From DASSKP01 sp035695045 (GTDB taxonomy: Bacteria > Actinomycetota > Actinomycetes > JAFAQI01), in the NCBI GenBank assembly GCA_035695045.1, contig DASSEX010000058.1, positions 1 to 55,650 of the forward strand: 55,650 bases of DNA, written 5' to 3'. Shown here in pieces: positions 42,176 to 51,157 of this stretch; the first letter of the stretch is position 1; each line of letters opens with the position of its first letter. A model generated the notes under the pieces. The model saw only the letters and a list, made by a program, of their open reading frames with translations. It was not told the DNA's origin and did no database searches. A program made the position numbers and the translations under genes.

Positions 42176-42178
42176 GCC

Positions 42179-42694
42179 ATGCCCCTGTTCTCGTTCGAAG
42201 GCAACTCGCCCACCGTTCACCCCGACGCATGGATCGCCCCGACCGCGACGATCGTCGGTGACGTGACGGTGGAGGCCGGAGCGTCGGTCTGGTACGGCGC
42301 CGTGGTGCGCGCGGACTTCGGACCGATCGTCATCCGAGCGGGAGCCAACATCCAGGACGGCGCCGTCCTGCACGCGGCCGAGTCGCTCGAGATCGGATCC
42401 GGCGCGACGATCGCGCACTGCGTCGTCATGCACGGGGCCTCCGTCGGCGCGGAGGCGCTCGTCGGCAACAACGCGACGGTGCAGGACGGCGCGCGGATCG
42501 GCGACCGCGCAATGGTCGCGGCCGGCGCGCTGGTGCCGCCCAACACGGTCGTCGAGCCGGGCACCCTCTTCCGCGGAGCTGCCGGCAAGCCCGCCGGACC
42601 GCTCTCGCCGGGAGCGAAGTTCTGGATCGACAACAACCCGACCGCCTACCAGGAGCTCGCCCGCCGGCACGCCTCAGGCGTCGCCGAGCTGTAA
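42179..42694 (+). CDS. Gamma-carbonic-anhydrase-like / PaaY-like hexapeptide-repeat protein
   Basis: 171 residues forming a left-handed beta-helix. Hexapeptide repeats run from PDAWIAPTATIVGDVTVEAG to about residue 130. The three metal-binding His are in AVLHAAES and IAHCVVMHGA, as in gamma-carbonic anhydrases and YrdA/PaaY. PaaY is a thioesterase that protects phenylacetyl-CoA catabolism; finding this gene three bases after an enoyl-CoA hydratase makes a CoA-related role more likely than CO2 hydration. Confidence 0.87.
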   Translation: MPLFSFEGNSPTVHPDAWIAPTATIVGDVTVEAGASVWYGAVVRADFGPIVIRAGANIQDGAVLHAAESLEIGSGATIAHCVVMHGASVGAEALVGNNATVQDGARIGDRAMVAAGALVPPNTVVEPGTLFRGAAGKPAGPLSPGAKFWIDNNPTAYQELARRHASGVAEL

Positions 42695-42778
42695 GAGGGA
42701 CGAACACGACATCAGCGACAAGGCCGGGCATCTGGGCAAAACCCTTCGGCCCACGCGGGCACGGCATACGTTCGCCAG

Positions 42779-45700
42779 GTGGGACCCAGGAAATATCTCA
42801 TCACGACCATCGTCGGCTCGGCAGGCACGGCGACGCTGCTCCTCGCGCTGACAGCGAGCTCCGCAGACGCCGCCCCCACGGTCACCTGCAGCGCAGCGGC
42901 CGGAACCGTCACGGTCACGCTGTCCGGGACGGCCACCGGTTCCGACGGTTTGCGCATCACGACAAGCGGTGGTGACTACGTCATCTCGCTGAACGGCGGA
43001 GCCGTCTGCACCGGTCAGTCGTGGTCCGACACTGCCGATCCGACGATCCAGGTGACCGGGTCGACACAGGTGCAGGTGCCGGCGACATTCGCTCCCGGCG
43101 CCGACGGCAGCGTCAGCTTCCTCGGCAACCCGCTCGCCACCAACATCGTCGATCTCAGCGGCCAGGGCAGCTCCACCGTCCATCTCGGCGGCGCCGCCTA
43201 CTCCACGGCCACCAGCACGGTGTCGTGGTCGGCACTCAGCGACTCGTTCAGCGGCGTCGCGACCGTCGTCGGCGCCAGCTCCGGCGGCACCGACTTCGTG
43301 GCGGGAAGTGGCGGCGGCTGGACGCTGAGCGGTCTCGGTGCCGGCAACGTGCTCGACCTCAGCGCCAGCACGACGTCGCCGACCGCGAACCTCGCCAGTG
43401 GCACCGCACAGGTGGGACCGAGTGCGACCGACAGCATCAGTGACATCTCCACCGTCGTCGGTTCGCAGTCGGTGGGCACGACGTTCGTCGCCGGCGGCAG
43501 CTCCGCGACCTTCGTGGACCCGCGCAGCGCCGGCACCGGTTCGACCGTCGATTTCTCGCAGGTCCCGACGTCGGGCGGCACCCAGATGGTGCTGAACCTC
43601 TCCGGCGCCCCGGCGGGCGCCGGCACGCCGGCTCATTCGGCGACGGTCGGAGCGACCACCTACTCGTTCAGCAGCGGTGCCGCACGCTTCACCGGTTTCG
43701 TCGGACCGAGCACAGGCTTCACGGACGTGGTCGCGGACGCGACGACGGGATGGTCCTTCGCGGGTTCCGGCGCCGGCAACTCCCTCGACCTGTCCGGCTC
43801 GAGCTCGGCGACGATCGTGGACCTCGCTGGCGGAACCGTGCAGATCGGCAGCGGATTCGACTCGATCACCGGTGTCAACACCGCGACCGGGTCGAACTTT
43901 GCGCGCACGACGTTCGTCGCCGGCGCAGGCAGCGAGACCTTCCTCGATCCGAACGCCCTCGAGACGATCGACTTCTCGCAGGTCGCCGCCACTGCCGGCA
44001 CGCCGTTGCGGATCAACCTCGCAAGTTCGCCCGTAGCCGGTGTTGCCTCACGCACGGCAACGCAGAACGGCATCACCTACACGTTCACCAGCGGCAGCCC
44101 GGCGAAGACGACAGTCGTCGGGGCGAGCAATGGAAACACGTCGGTGTACGCCGACTCGACCACCGGCTACACCATCACGGAACAGGGTGGCGGCAACGTG
44201 CTGGACTTGTCCAACGCGTTCGGTGCCGTCAGGGTCGACGTCCCTCATGACAGCGTGCAGATCGGGGCCACGACTGACACCGTCAGCGGGTTGAACACGG
44301 TCGTCGGGTCCGCGAGCGGGCAGACGGTCTTCGTCGCGGACAACGCCGGAGGCAACACCTTCCAGGGTCTCGGGTCCAACAACACGCTCGACCTGTCCTC
44401 CATCGGAGCCGGCCCCATCGCAGATCTGGCGACCGGCACCGCAGTTGTGGGCGCTTCTGCGATAGACGCGTTCAGCGGCATCACCTCGGTGATCGGCTCC
44501 GGCGCCGGCGGCACGACATTCGTCGCCGGATCCGGCAGCGAGTCGTTTGCCGACCACGGGTCAACAGGTGGCGACAGCATCGACTTCTCCTCCGTGGCCA
44601 CGAGCGGCACGGCTGCACTGGTGGTGAACGTCTCGGGTGTGCCGCAAGGCTCGGTCGCGAACGACACAGCAGCCGCAGGTGCGTCGACCTACAGCTTCAC
44701 CAGCGGCGGAGGCTTGTTCACGACGTTCAAGGGCGCCGCGAGCGCCTACACACAGTTCGGCGCGGGTTCCGTCGGCGGCTACACGTTCCGTGGCCAGGGC
44801 CACGCCAACACGCTCAACCTCAGCGCGGCGCCCGCCGACCCGGTCGTCGACCTCGCCCAGGGCACGGCGCAGGTGGCGAACGCCGCGGCCGACACGATCA
44901 GCGGGATCACCACGGTCGTGGGCTCAGCTGCCGGCGGGACGACGTACACCGCTGCGCCGCAGGCGAACGAGACGTTCGTGGACCCGAGCAGCTCAGGGCC
45001 ATTCGCCACCCTGGACCTGTCGCAGCTCGGCAGCAGCAGTGCCCATCCGCTCATCGTGAACCTCACCGGTGGCCCGGCCGACGGCGTCGCGAGCAGCACC
45101 GCCACCGACGACGGCTACATCTACGACTTCACCCAGGGGGCAAACCGGTTCAGGACAGTCGACGGCCCGGCAGCCGGCCAGGCTTCGTTCCTCGCAGACA
45201 CGACGGCCCGGAACTTCGTCGCAGGCGGATCCGGCAACATTCTCGACCTGAACGCGGTGCCTTGGCAGCTCACGATCAACGCCGACAGCGGGCAGGTGAC
45301 GTCCGTGAACGACGGAACATTCACCGACACCTTCTCCGGGATGCAGACCCTCGTGGGTTCATCAGGCGGTGGCACACACTTCGTCGCCGGGTCCGCCGGC
45401 GGCTTCGACTTCCAAGGCCTCGGCGCGAGCAACGTGCTCGACTTCCATCCGACAACCTCGGGCCCGACGGTCAATGCCGCCCTCGGCCAGGCTGACCTGG
45501 GCGCGTCCAACGCCGACACCTTCGCCGGCATCACCAATTTCGTCGGATCTTCGGCCGGTAACACGAGATTCGTCGCCGGCCCTGCGCCCGGCTTGACCTT
45601 CCAGGGAGTCGGCACCGGCAACTCCATCGACTTCAGCCAGGTGGCGAACGGCCTTTCGGTGGATCTGTCCACCGGCGCCGTACAGTTCAGCCCGAGCGGT

Positions 45701-46903
45701 TCAGACGTCTTGTCCGGCATCCAGGCGATCAGCGGCACGCCGGTCGACGACACGTTCACGCAGGGGTCTCCGGGCAGCTTCGACGTCGCCGGCGGCGGCG
45801 GCGTCGACACCCTCGACCTGACGAGCGGCCCTGCGACAGTGACCGAGACGAACGGCGATCCGGCCTGCAGCGGCGCGACGCACGACGGCACGGCCACCGG
45901 CAGCGGTCTGAACGACCGGTTCGAGTGCCTGAGCAACGTGCTCTTCACCGGAGCGCCGGCCAACCCGATCGCCACGGGTGCCGTTGCGCAGAAGGATGGA
46001 GTCCTCGCCGTCACCTGGACGGCTCCGACAGACACCGGTGGCTCGGCCATCACGGGCTACGACGTCTACTGCTCCACCTCTCCCAATCCGACGGTTACCG
46101 GCTCGCCCACCGTGGCCGGGATCGCGGCCGGCGCGCCATCGACGTCGGTGACAGGACTGACCTCGGGCACTCGCTACTACTGCATCGTGACGGCCTCCAA
46201 CGCCAACGGTGAGTCGCCTGCGTCGTCAGTGGTCGGCGCCGTGGCCGACGCAACCGCGCCCAAGGTGTCTGTCACCTCGCCGACCTCGCGTTTCGACCTG
46301 ACTCCGCACGCGAAGACCACCTACACGGCGACCGACACAAGTGGTGTGTCCAGCTACGACGTGCGCTACCGGATGGCGAAGTGGAACGGCCGCTTCGGCT
46401 CATGGACCTATCCGCAGGCCTGGCAAGCCACCACCAAGAAGTCGGAGACTCTGTCGATTGCGGCGGGCTCCGAGCTCTGTTTCGAGGTGCGCGCACGAGA
46501 TTTCCCCGGCAACACGTCGACATGGAGCAGCCAGCGGTGCACAGCTCGCCCCTTGGACGACCGTGGGCTCGCGACGGCGACGAAGGGCTGGACCCGCGGG
46601 CACGACCGCTATGCCTACCTCGGCACGGTGACGTCCACGACGACGAAGGGCGCCACGCTGAAAGCCACTGGCGCGCACTTCCGGTACCTCGCCCTCGTCG
46701 TCACGAAGTGCGCGACCTGCGGCCACGTTGCCATCTACCTCAACGGTCACTACTGGAAGACCGTCAGCACGTACGCCGCGCATACGCGCCATCAGGTGCT
46801 GCTCGTCGAGGCGCGCACACGGGTGGTGGTGGAGACCGTCACGTTGAAGGCCACCGATGTCCGGAAGCACGTCATCGTCGACGGCCTGGGGTGCAGCCAG
46901 TAG
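42779..46903 (+). CDS. Giant secreted repeat protein with FN3 domain
   Basis: 1374 residues. A signal peptide (TTIVGSAGTATLLLALTASS, then ADA) is followed by about 13 copies of a 60-80-residue beta-rich unit (residues about 157-1017). The typical core is FSGITTVVGSxxGGTTFVAG, then xxxGxGxxNxLDLS. A fibronectin type III domain (about 1059-1155; LAVTWTAPTDTGGSAITGYD) and a C-terminal domain with several Cys (CFEVRARD, KCATCGHV) follow. The units look like a calcium-poor relative of RTX/hemolysin beta-rolls, without regular GGxGxD nonapeptides. GTG 42779; no sortase signal or membrane anchor at the end. Probably a large adhesin, surface or matrix protein. Confidence 0.8.
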   Translation: MGPRKYLITTIVGSAGTATLLLALTASSADAAPTVTCSAAAGTVTVTLSGTATGSDGLRITTSGGDYVISLNGGAVCTGQSWSDTADPTIQVTGSTQVQVPATFAPGADGSVSFLGNPLATNIVDLSGQGSSTVHLGGAAYSTATSTVSWSALSDSFSGVATVVGASSGGTDFVAGSGGGWTLSGLGAGNVLDLSASTTSPTANLASGTAQVGPSATDSISDISTVVGSQSVGTTFVAGGSSATFVDPRSAGTGSTVDFSQVPTSGGTQMVLNLSGAPAGAGTPAHSATVGATTYSFSSGAARFTGFVGPSTGFTDVVADATTGWSFAGSGAGNSLDLSGSSSATIVDLAGGTVQIGSGFDSITGVNTATGSNFARTTFVAGAGSETFLDPNALETIDFSQVAATAGTPLRINLASSPVAGVASRTATQNGITYTFTSGSPAKTTVVGASNGNTSVYADSTTGYTITEQGGGNVLDLSNAFGAVRVDVPHDSVQIGATTDTVSGLNTVVGSASGQTVFVADNAGGNTFQGLGSNNTLDLSSIGAGPIADLATGTAVVGASAIDAFSGITSVIGSGAGGTTFVAGSGSESFADHGSTGGDSIDFSSVATSGTAALVVNVSGVPQGSVANDTAAAGASTYSFTSGGGLFTTFKGAASAYTQFGAGSVGGYTFRGQGHANTLNLSAAPADPVVDLAQGTAQVANAAADTISGITTVVGSAAGGTTYTAAPQANETFVDPSSSGPFATLDLSQLGSSSAHPLIVNLTGGPADGVASSTATDDGYIYDFTQGANRFRTVDGPAAGQASFLADTTARNFVAGGSGNILDLNAVPWQLTINADSGQVTSVNDGTFTDTFSGMQTLVGSSGGGTHFVAGSAGGFDFQGLGASNVLDFHPTTSGPTVNAALGQADLGASNADTFAGITNFVGSSAGNTRFVAGPAPGLTFQGVGTGNSIDFSQVANGLSVDLSTGAVQFSPSGSDVLSGIQAISGTPVDDTFTQGSPGSFDVAGGGGVDTLDLTSGPATVTETNGDPACSGATHDGTATGSGLNDRFECLSNVLFTGAPANPIATGAVAQKDGVLAVTWTAPTDTGGSAITGYDVYCSTSPNPTVTGSPTVAGIAAGAPSTSVTGLTSGTRYYCIVTASNANGESPASSVVGAVADATAPKVSVTSPTSRFDLTPHAKTTYTATDTSGVSSYDVRYRMAKWNGRFGSWTYPQAWQATTKKSETLSIAAGSELCFEVRARDFPGNTSTWSSQRCTARPLDDRGLATATKGWTRGHDRYAYLGTVTSTTTKGATLKATGAHFRYLALVVTKCATCGHVAIYLNGHYWKTVSTYAAHTRHQVLLVEARTRVVVETVTLKATDVRKHVIVDGLGCSQ
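43247..45830 (+). repeat. About 13 degenerate repeats encoding a beta-rich unit
   Basis: The in-frame units are recognisable in the protein by VVGSxxGGTTFVAG followed after 15-25 residues by LDLS or IDFSQ. Odd and even units differ slightly (one with xGxGxxN, the other with ETFVDP), suggesting an ancestral two-unit module that was amplified. DNA identity is low, so the expansion is old. Confidence 0.75.
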
Positions 46904-46912
46904 AAAGGACGC

Positions 46913-47539
46913 GTGGACGACGAGACCCGCCAGGCTTCCTACCGGCTCGCCGAGCAGATGCGGCGGATCATCGCCCGGCTCGCCGTCGTCCGGCCGCCCG
47001 CCGAGGAGCTGAACCGAGCCGCCGACGCCGCGGCCGCGTTCGCCGACCGGCTCGACACGTTGCCGCAGCGCACCCGGTCGTGGGAGATCAGCGAGGCCGG
47101 CCTGCTCCCCCGGGACTTCGTCGCGTTCAGCCCGGTCAGTGGCCGAAGCAACCCGATGTCGCCACCGGTGAAGCTGCACGTCGCCGAAGGCGACGAGGGA
47201 CAGGTCGTCATCGAAGGAGAGGTCACGTTCGGAGCGGCGTACGAAGGTCCGCCGGGCCACTGCCACGGCGGCTGGGTGGCGGCGATGTTCGACGAGGCGC
47301 TCGGCTTCGCGCAGCTCGCGCCCGGCTTCACGGCCTACCTGCACGTCAACTACCGCAAGCCGACGCCGCTCAACACCACGCTGCACATCAAGGCGTGGGT
47401 CGACAGCGTCGAAGGACGCAAGCGGCTGGTCAAGGGCGAGTGCAGCCTCGACGGCGTCGTGCTGTCCGACGCGGAAGGCCTCTTCATCGCGCCGCGCGAC
47501 GACGACGACTACCTCGCCCGGCTCGGGCAGTCGTCGTGA
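46913..47539 (+). CDS. PaaI-family hotdog thioesterase
   Basis: 208 residues. The hotdog signature is GPPGHCHGGWVAAMFDEALG, with the catalytic acid in FDEALG, and LHVNYRKPTPLNTTLHIKAW as the following strand. An N-terminal extension of about 90 residues (LAEQMRRIIARLAVVRPPAE) is typical of the mycobacterial-type members. It likely hydrolyses an acyl-CoA. GTG 46913 with GAAAGGA upstream. Its stop overlaps the SDR start, making the first pair of a five-gene operon. Confidence 0.87.
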   Translation: MDDETRQASYRLAEQMRRIIARLAVVRPPAEELNRAADAAAAFADRLDTLPQRTRSWEISEAGLLPRDFVAFSPVSGRSNPMSPPVKLHVAEGDEGQVVIEGEVTFGAAYEGPPGHCHGGWVAAMFDEALGFAQLAPGFTAYLHVNYRKPTPLNTTLHIKAWVDSVEGRKRLVKGECSLDGVVLSDAEGLFIAPRDDDDYLARLGQSS

Positions 47540-48282
47540 ACCACGAGGATCGCGTGGCGCTGGTCACCGGCGCCGGCTCCGGCATCGGCCGGGCGGTGAG
47601 CCTGCGCCTCGCCGGCGAAGGCGCCCGCGTGCTGGCGGTCGACATCAACAGCGACGGTCTCGCCGAGACCTGCGCGGCCGGCGGCGACTCGGTCGTCGCG
47701 GGGGTCTATGACGTCAGCAGCGCCGACCAGTGCCGCGCCGCGGTCGCCGAAGCGGTCGACCGGTTCGGGCGGCTCGACATCCTCGGCAACGTCGCGGGCA
47801 TCGCGCGCGGTGAGCACATGACACAGGTCACCGAGGCGTCGTACCGGCAGATGATGGGCGTGAATGTCGACGGCTACTTCTTCATGGCCCAGGCGGCGAT
47901 CCCGCACCTGCTGGAGTCCGAGAGCGGCGGGGTCATCGTCAACATCGCGTCCAACGCGGGTCTGATCGGCCAGGCCTACACCGTCGTCTACTGCATGACC
48001 AAGGGCGCGGTGGTGCAGCTGACGAAGGCGCTCGCGATGGAGTACCTCAAGTCCCCGCTGCGGGTCGTCGCCATTGCGCCGGGTGGCGTCGAGACCGGCC
48101 TGGTGCACGGCTACCAGATGCCGCCGGACGTCGACTTCGACCTGGTCATGCGTTACACGGGCGCCCGCGGGCTCGCCAAGCCGGACGACATCGCCGCACT
48201 GTTCTCGTTCCTCGCGTCGACCGAGGCGCGCAACATCCACGGCGCCGTCGTGAGCAGCGACGGCGGCATGACGGCGGGCTGA
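47536..48282 (+). CDS. Short-chain dehydrogenase/reductase
   Basis: A 248-residue classical SDR. TGAGSGIGRA at the cofactor loop, NVAGIARG for the NNAG position, catalytic Ser in IVNIASNAGL, and YCMTK with the Tyr and Lys. RVVAIAPGGVETGL and the C-terminal HGAVVSSDGGMTAG are standard for FabG-like members. GTG at 47536 overlaps the thioesterase stop (GTGA). Confidence 0.9.
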   Translation: MNHEDRVALVTGAGSGIGRAVSLRLAGEGARVLAVDINSDGLAETCAAGGDSVVAGVYDVSSADQCRAAVAEAVDRFGRLDILGNVAGIARGEHMTQVTEASYRQMMGVNVDGYFFMAQAAIPHLLESESGGVIVNIASNAGLIGQAYTVVYCMTKGAVVQLTKALAMEYLKSPLRVVAIAPGGVETGLVHGYQMPPDVDFDLVMRYTGARGLAKPDDIAALFSFLASTEARNIHGAVVSSDGGMTAG

Positions 48283-48285
48283 GCC

Positions 48286-49104
48286 GTGAAGGTCTTCATC
48301 TCCGCCGACATGGAGGGCGTCGCGGGAGTCGTCGACTGGGAGCAGTGCCGACCCGGCGGAGCCGGCTACGACGTCGGATGCCGGCTGCTGCTCGGTGAGG
48401 TCAACGCAGCGATCGAGGGCGCGCTTGCTGCCGGCGCGGACGCGATCACCGTCACCGACGCGCACGGGCTGATGGCGAACCTCGCCCCGGACGGTCTCAC
48501 CGCGAGGGCGTCGTACCGGTCGGGACGCAACGAACCGGACTACATGATGGCCGGGCTCGACGAGTCGTACGACGCCGTGCTCTTCATCGGCTACCACGGC
48601 GCGATGCCGTCGCCGTCGGTGCTGTCGCACACCTACAACCCGCGGGTCGTCAGCGATGCGCGCATCGGCGGAGTGCGCGCCGGCGAGAGCGGCATCAACG
48701 CGCTCGCCGCGGCCGGTCACGGTGTGCCCATCGCGGTCGTCACCGGTGACCAGCACGTCGGGCCGGAGGCGGAGCCGTTCTGCCCGGGGATCTCCGCCGT
48801 CGTCGTGAAGCGCTCGCTCGGGCGCGAGTCCGCGGAGTCGCTCCATCCCAACGCTGCGCGTGCGGCGATCCGCGACGGCGTGACGTCGTCGCTGGGCAGG
48901 TTGACCCAACTGCGACCGCCGCCTGTGCGGGGCGACCTCGAGGTGGACGTGCTCACGACCGACATGGCCGTCCTCGCTGCGCGGGTGCGCGGTGTCGAAC
49001 GCACGGGTGAGCGGACGGTGACGATTGCGACGACGGACGCACTCGACGCATATCGCGCGTTCACTGCCGCGATCGCGATCACCCGGGGTCTGTCGGCAAG
49101 TTAG
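48286..49104 (+). CDS. dppA: M55-family D-aminopeptidase (DppA-like)
   Basis: A 272-residue zinc peptidase of the DppA/M55 family, which in Bacillus releases N-terminal D-amino acids. VFISADMEGVAGVVDW supplies the metal-binding Asp-x-Glu, VTDAHGL and LFIGYHGAMPSPSVLSHTYN carry further ligands, and VPIAVVTGDQHV follows. GTG 48286 starts three bases after the SDR stop, so it belongs to the lipid-type operon, an odd setting for a cell-wall-dipeptide enzyme. Substrate here is unproven. Confidence 0.88.
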   Translation: MKVFISADMEGVAGVVDWEQCRPGGAGYDVGCRLLLGEVNAAIEGALAAGADAITVTDAHGLMANLAPDGLTARASYRSGRNEPDYMMAGLDESYDAVLFIGYHGAMPSPSVLSHTYNPRVVSDARIGGVRAGESGINALAAAGHGVPIAVVTGDQHVGPEAEPFCPGISAVVVKRSLGRESAESLHPNAARAAIRDGVTSSLGRLTQLRPPPVRGDLEVDVLTTDMAVLAARVRGVERTGERTVTIATTDALDAYRAFTAAIAITRGLSAS

Positions 49105-49113
49105 CGTCGGCGG

Positions 49114-50256
49114 ATGGTGGCCAAGCTGCGCGTCCTCGTGCTGGGTGCGGGCTTCGGGGGGCTCGAGGTTGCATCACGTCTGTCGGCTGAAGCAGCGGAC
49201 CGCGTCGACGTGACGCTCATCGACCAGAGCGACTCGTTCGTCTTCGGTTTCTCGAAGCTGGACCGGTTGTTCGGTCGCGTGACGGAGACGTGGCGCACCT
49301 ACTACCGCGACCTCGACCGACCCTCCGTGACGTTCCGGCAGGAACGCATCGTTGCGATCGACCCGACCACGAAGAAGGTCGAGACCGACCAGGGCTCCTA
49401 CGACGCCGATGTGATCGTCGTCGCCCTCGGCGCAGACCTCGACGTCGCGGCGACCCCCGGGCTCACCGACGGCGGCCACGAGTTCTACTCGGTCGCGGGT
49501 GCCGAGCGGGCGGCGGACGCGGTGCGGGAGTTCACCGGCGGTCACGCCGTCGTTGCCGTTGCGGGCACGCCGTACAAGTGCCCGCCGGCGCCGGCGGAGA
49601 CCGCCCTGATGCTCCACGACGTGCTGACGGCGAGCGGACGCAGAGGAAGCGCGGAGATCACCGTGATCAGCCCGTTGCCGTCCCCGGTGCCACCGTCTGC
49701 GGCGACCACCACGGCGTTGTACGACGCCTTCGCCGAACGAGGGATCACCTTCCGGGCCGCGACGCGGATGACAGAAGTCGATCCGGGCCGGCGGACGATC
49801 CGGCTCGACAACGGCGACGACCTGCCCTTCGACCTGCTCCTCGGGGTGCCCCGGCACCGCGCACCGGAGGTGGTCGGGTCACTGCCGTCGGGTGACGACG
49901 GGTGGGTGCACGTCGACCCCTACACGCTGCGGACGTCGTACGAGAACGTCTTCGCCCTGGGCGACGTGGCCGATGCACCGGTGCCGCGCGCCGGCGTCTA
50001 TGCGGAGCGGGCGGGCGCGGTGGTCGCGGAGCAGATCCTGGCGATGCTCGACGGGCGCGAGGTCACGCCGTATGACGGGTACGGCGCCTGCTACATCGAG
50101 TTCGGCGGCGGCACGGTCGCACGCGTGGAGGTCACGTTCATCACGTCGCAGGGGGTGCAGGGCGGGCCGTTCACGCCGCCGTCACTCGAGCTCGCGGCCG
50201 ACAAGGAGAGCTTCGGCACGTCGCGGATCCAGCGCTGGTTCGGACTGCCGGGTTGA
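49114..50256 (+). CDS. FAD-dependent NAD(P)/quinone oxidoreductase (SQR/NDH-2-like)
   Basis: 380 residues. The first Rossmann loop is LVLGAGFGGLEVA, the second FAD motif is NVFALGDVADAPVPRAGVYA, and the middle domain has VAGTPYKCPPAPAETALML. The last resembles the conserved Cys-Pro-Pro-Ala-Pro region of sulfide:quinone reductase-type proteins. The three-Cys sulfide site is not complete, so sulfide oxidation is not claimed. ATG 49114 comes nine bases after the M55 stop. Confidence 0.87.
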   Translation: MVAKLRVLVLGAGFGGLEVASRLSAEAADRVDVTLIDQSDSFVFGFSKLDRLFGRVTETWRTYYRDLDRPSVTFRQERIVAIDPTTKKVETDQGSYDADVIVVALGADLDVAATPGLTDGGHEFYSVAGAERAADAVREFTGGHAVVAVAGTPYKCPPAPAETALMLHDVLTASGRRGSAEITVISPLPSPVPPSAATTTALYDAFAERGITFRAATRMTEVDPGRRTIRLDNGDDLPFDLLLGVPRHRAPEVVGSLPSGDDGWVHVDPYTLRTSYENVFALGDVADAPVPRAGVYAERAGAVVAEQILAMLDGREVTPYDGYGACYIEFGGGTVARVEVTFITSQGVQGGPFTPPSLELAADKESFGTSRIQRWFGLPG

Positions 50257-50296
50257 GGGGCCGCGGGTCGGGGATGACGTCGTCGGGAGGCAGCTG

Positions 50297-50533
50297 ATGG
50301 CCGAGGTCGGACCGTTCGCGATCACCGCACGCAACGCCGCGCAGGCGGGGTACCTCGCGCGCTCGCGTGCCGAGCAGCGCGGCGTCCGCGTGCAGGCGCT
50401 CCAGGTCGACGAGGCACCCGGCGGCTCATGGCTGGTGACGATGACCGTCGCGGACGAGGACGCGGACCGGCTGACCGAGGCGCACGTCGAGGAGGACACG
50501 CAGGTCCTCCACTTCCGCCGCCACCCCCACTAG
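50297..50533 (+). CDS. Small conserved-looking protein of unknown function
   Basis: 78 residues. ATG 50297 with GGGAGG upstream at 50285-50290. The sequence is alpha/beta in character (AITARNAAQAGYLARSRAEQ, GSWLVTMTVADEDADRLTEA). It ends four bases into the convergent maltokinase-cap-like gene. No family recognised, but codon choice and ribosome-binding site support a real gene at the end of the thioesterase operon. Confidence 0.7.
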   Translation: MAEVGPFAITARNAAQAGYLARSRAEQRGVRVQALQVDEAPGGSWLVTMTVADEDADRLTEAHVEEDTQVLHFRRHPH

Positions 50534-51138
50534 CTACGAACTCTGACGTCCAGTCCGGACATGCTGAGCGTGCCGTGTCCGGTTTCTGCCTCAAAGCTCG
50601 CGAGGCCGGTCGCAGCCTCCGGCCCTCCGCTGTCGCCGAAGACCCGGAACAGGTGGATGACTGTGCCGTCCGCGGCCGTGACCGTCTCGGCGCCAGCGGG
50701 CTCGGTGTCGTCGGCGGTGCTGTCGATCCGCACTCTCGGCTCGGCCGTGTCGCTCTTCGACTGGTGCTGCGCCGTCACCGCGCCTCTCAGCAGCGCGGCC
50801 AGCTGGGCGACGAGCACAGGGTCCTGCGCGCCGTCGTAGATCCAGCGTTCGCCGAGCACCCCGTGCTCGCTCGTCCCGATGAGAGCGGAGTCCGGCGCAT
50901 CCTCCAGCGGCTCGCCGCGGTAGGTCATCGGCACGTGGTACGCCGTCCCGCCGTCGGCGTCGTCACGGACGACCATGAACTCGATCCCGACCTCACCGTC
51001 CGGATCGTCGAGCCGGAAGCCACCCACTCTGTTCAGGTCGGGCTTCCCGGTGCCGGCGTACCAGGCCTGCTGCGGGAGCCAGCGGTCGAGAAGCTCGAGC
51101 TTGGTCGGCGACATGGTCGTGTTGTGAATGTGCGCCAT
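50530..51138 (-). CDS. Maltokinase N-terminal cap-like domain protein
   Basis: 202 residues. AHIHNTTMSPTKLELLDRWL and WYAGTGKPDLNRVGGFRLDD, with GEVGIEFMVV, are typical of the N-terminal cap domain found on actinobacterial maltokinases and trehalose synthases. Here the cap stands alone, with no kinase domain in the gene or its neighbours. Freestanding versions are known but have no assigned function. ATG 51138 is chosen over an upstream start at 51255 because the family begins with this Met. Confidence 0.82.
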   Translation of the reverse strand: MAHIHNTTMSPTKLELLDRWLPQQAWYAGTGKPDLNRVGGFRLDDPDGEVGIEFMVVRDDADGGTAYHVPMTYRGEPLEDAPDSALIGTSEHGVLGERWIYDGAQDPVLVAQLAALLRGAVTAQHQSKSDTAEPRVRIDSTADDTEPAGAETVTAADGTVIHLFRVFGDSGGPEAATGLASFEAETGHGTLSMSGLDVRVRS

Positions 51139-51157
51139 GCCGCATTGTTGCGCGCGG

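Noticed and set aside
49114..50256. Sulfide:quinone reductase activity for the FAD oxidoreductase
   Set aside because: Only one of the expected redox Cys positions is visible, so a general flavoprotein call is safer.
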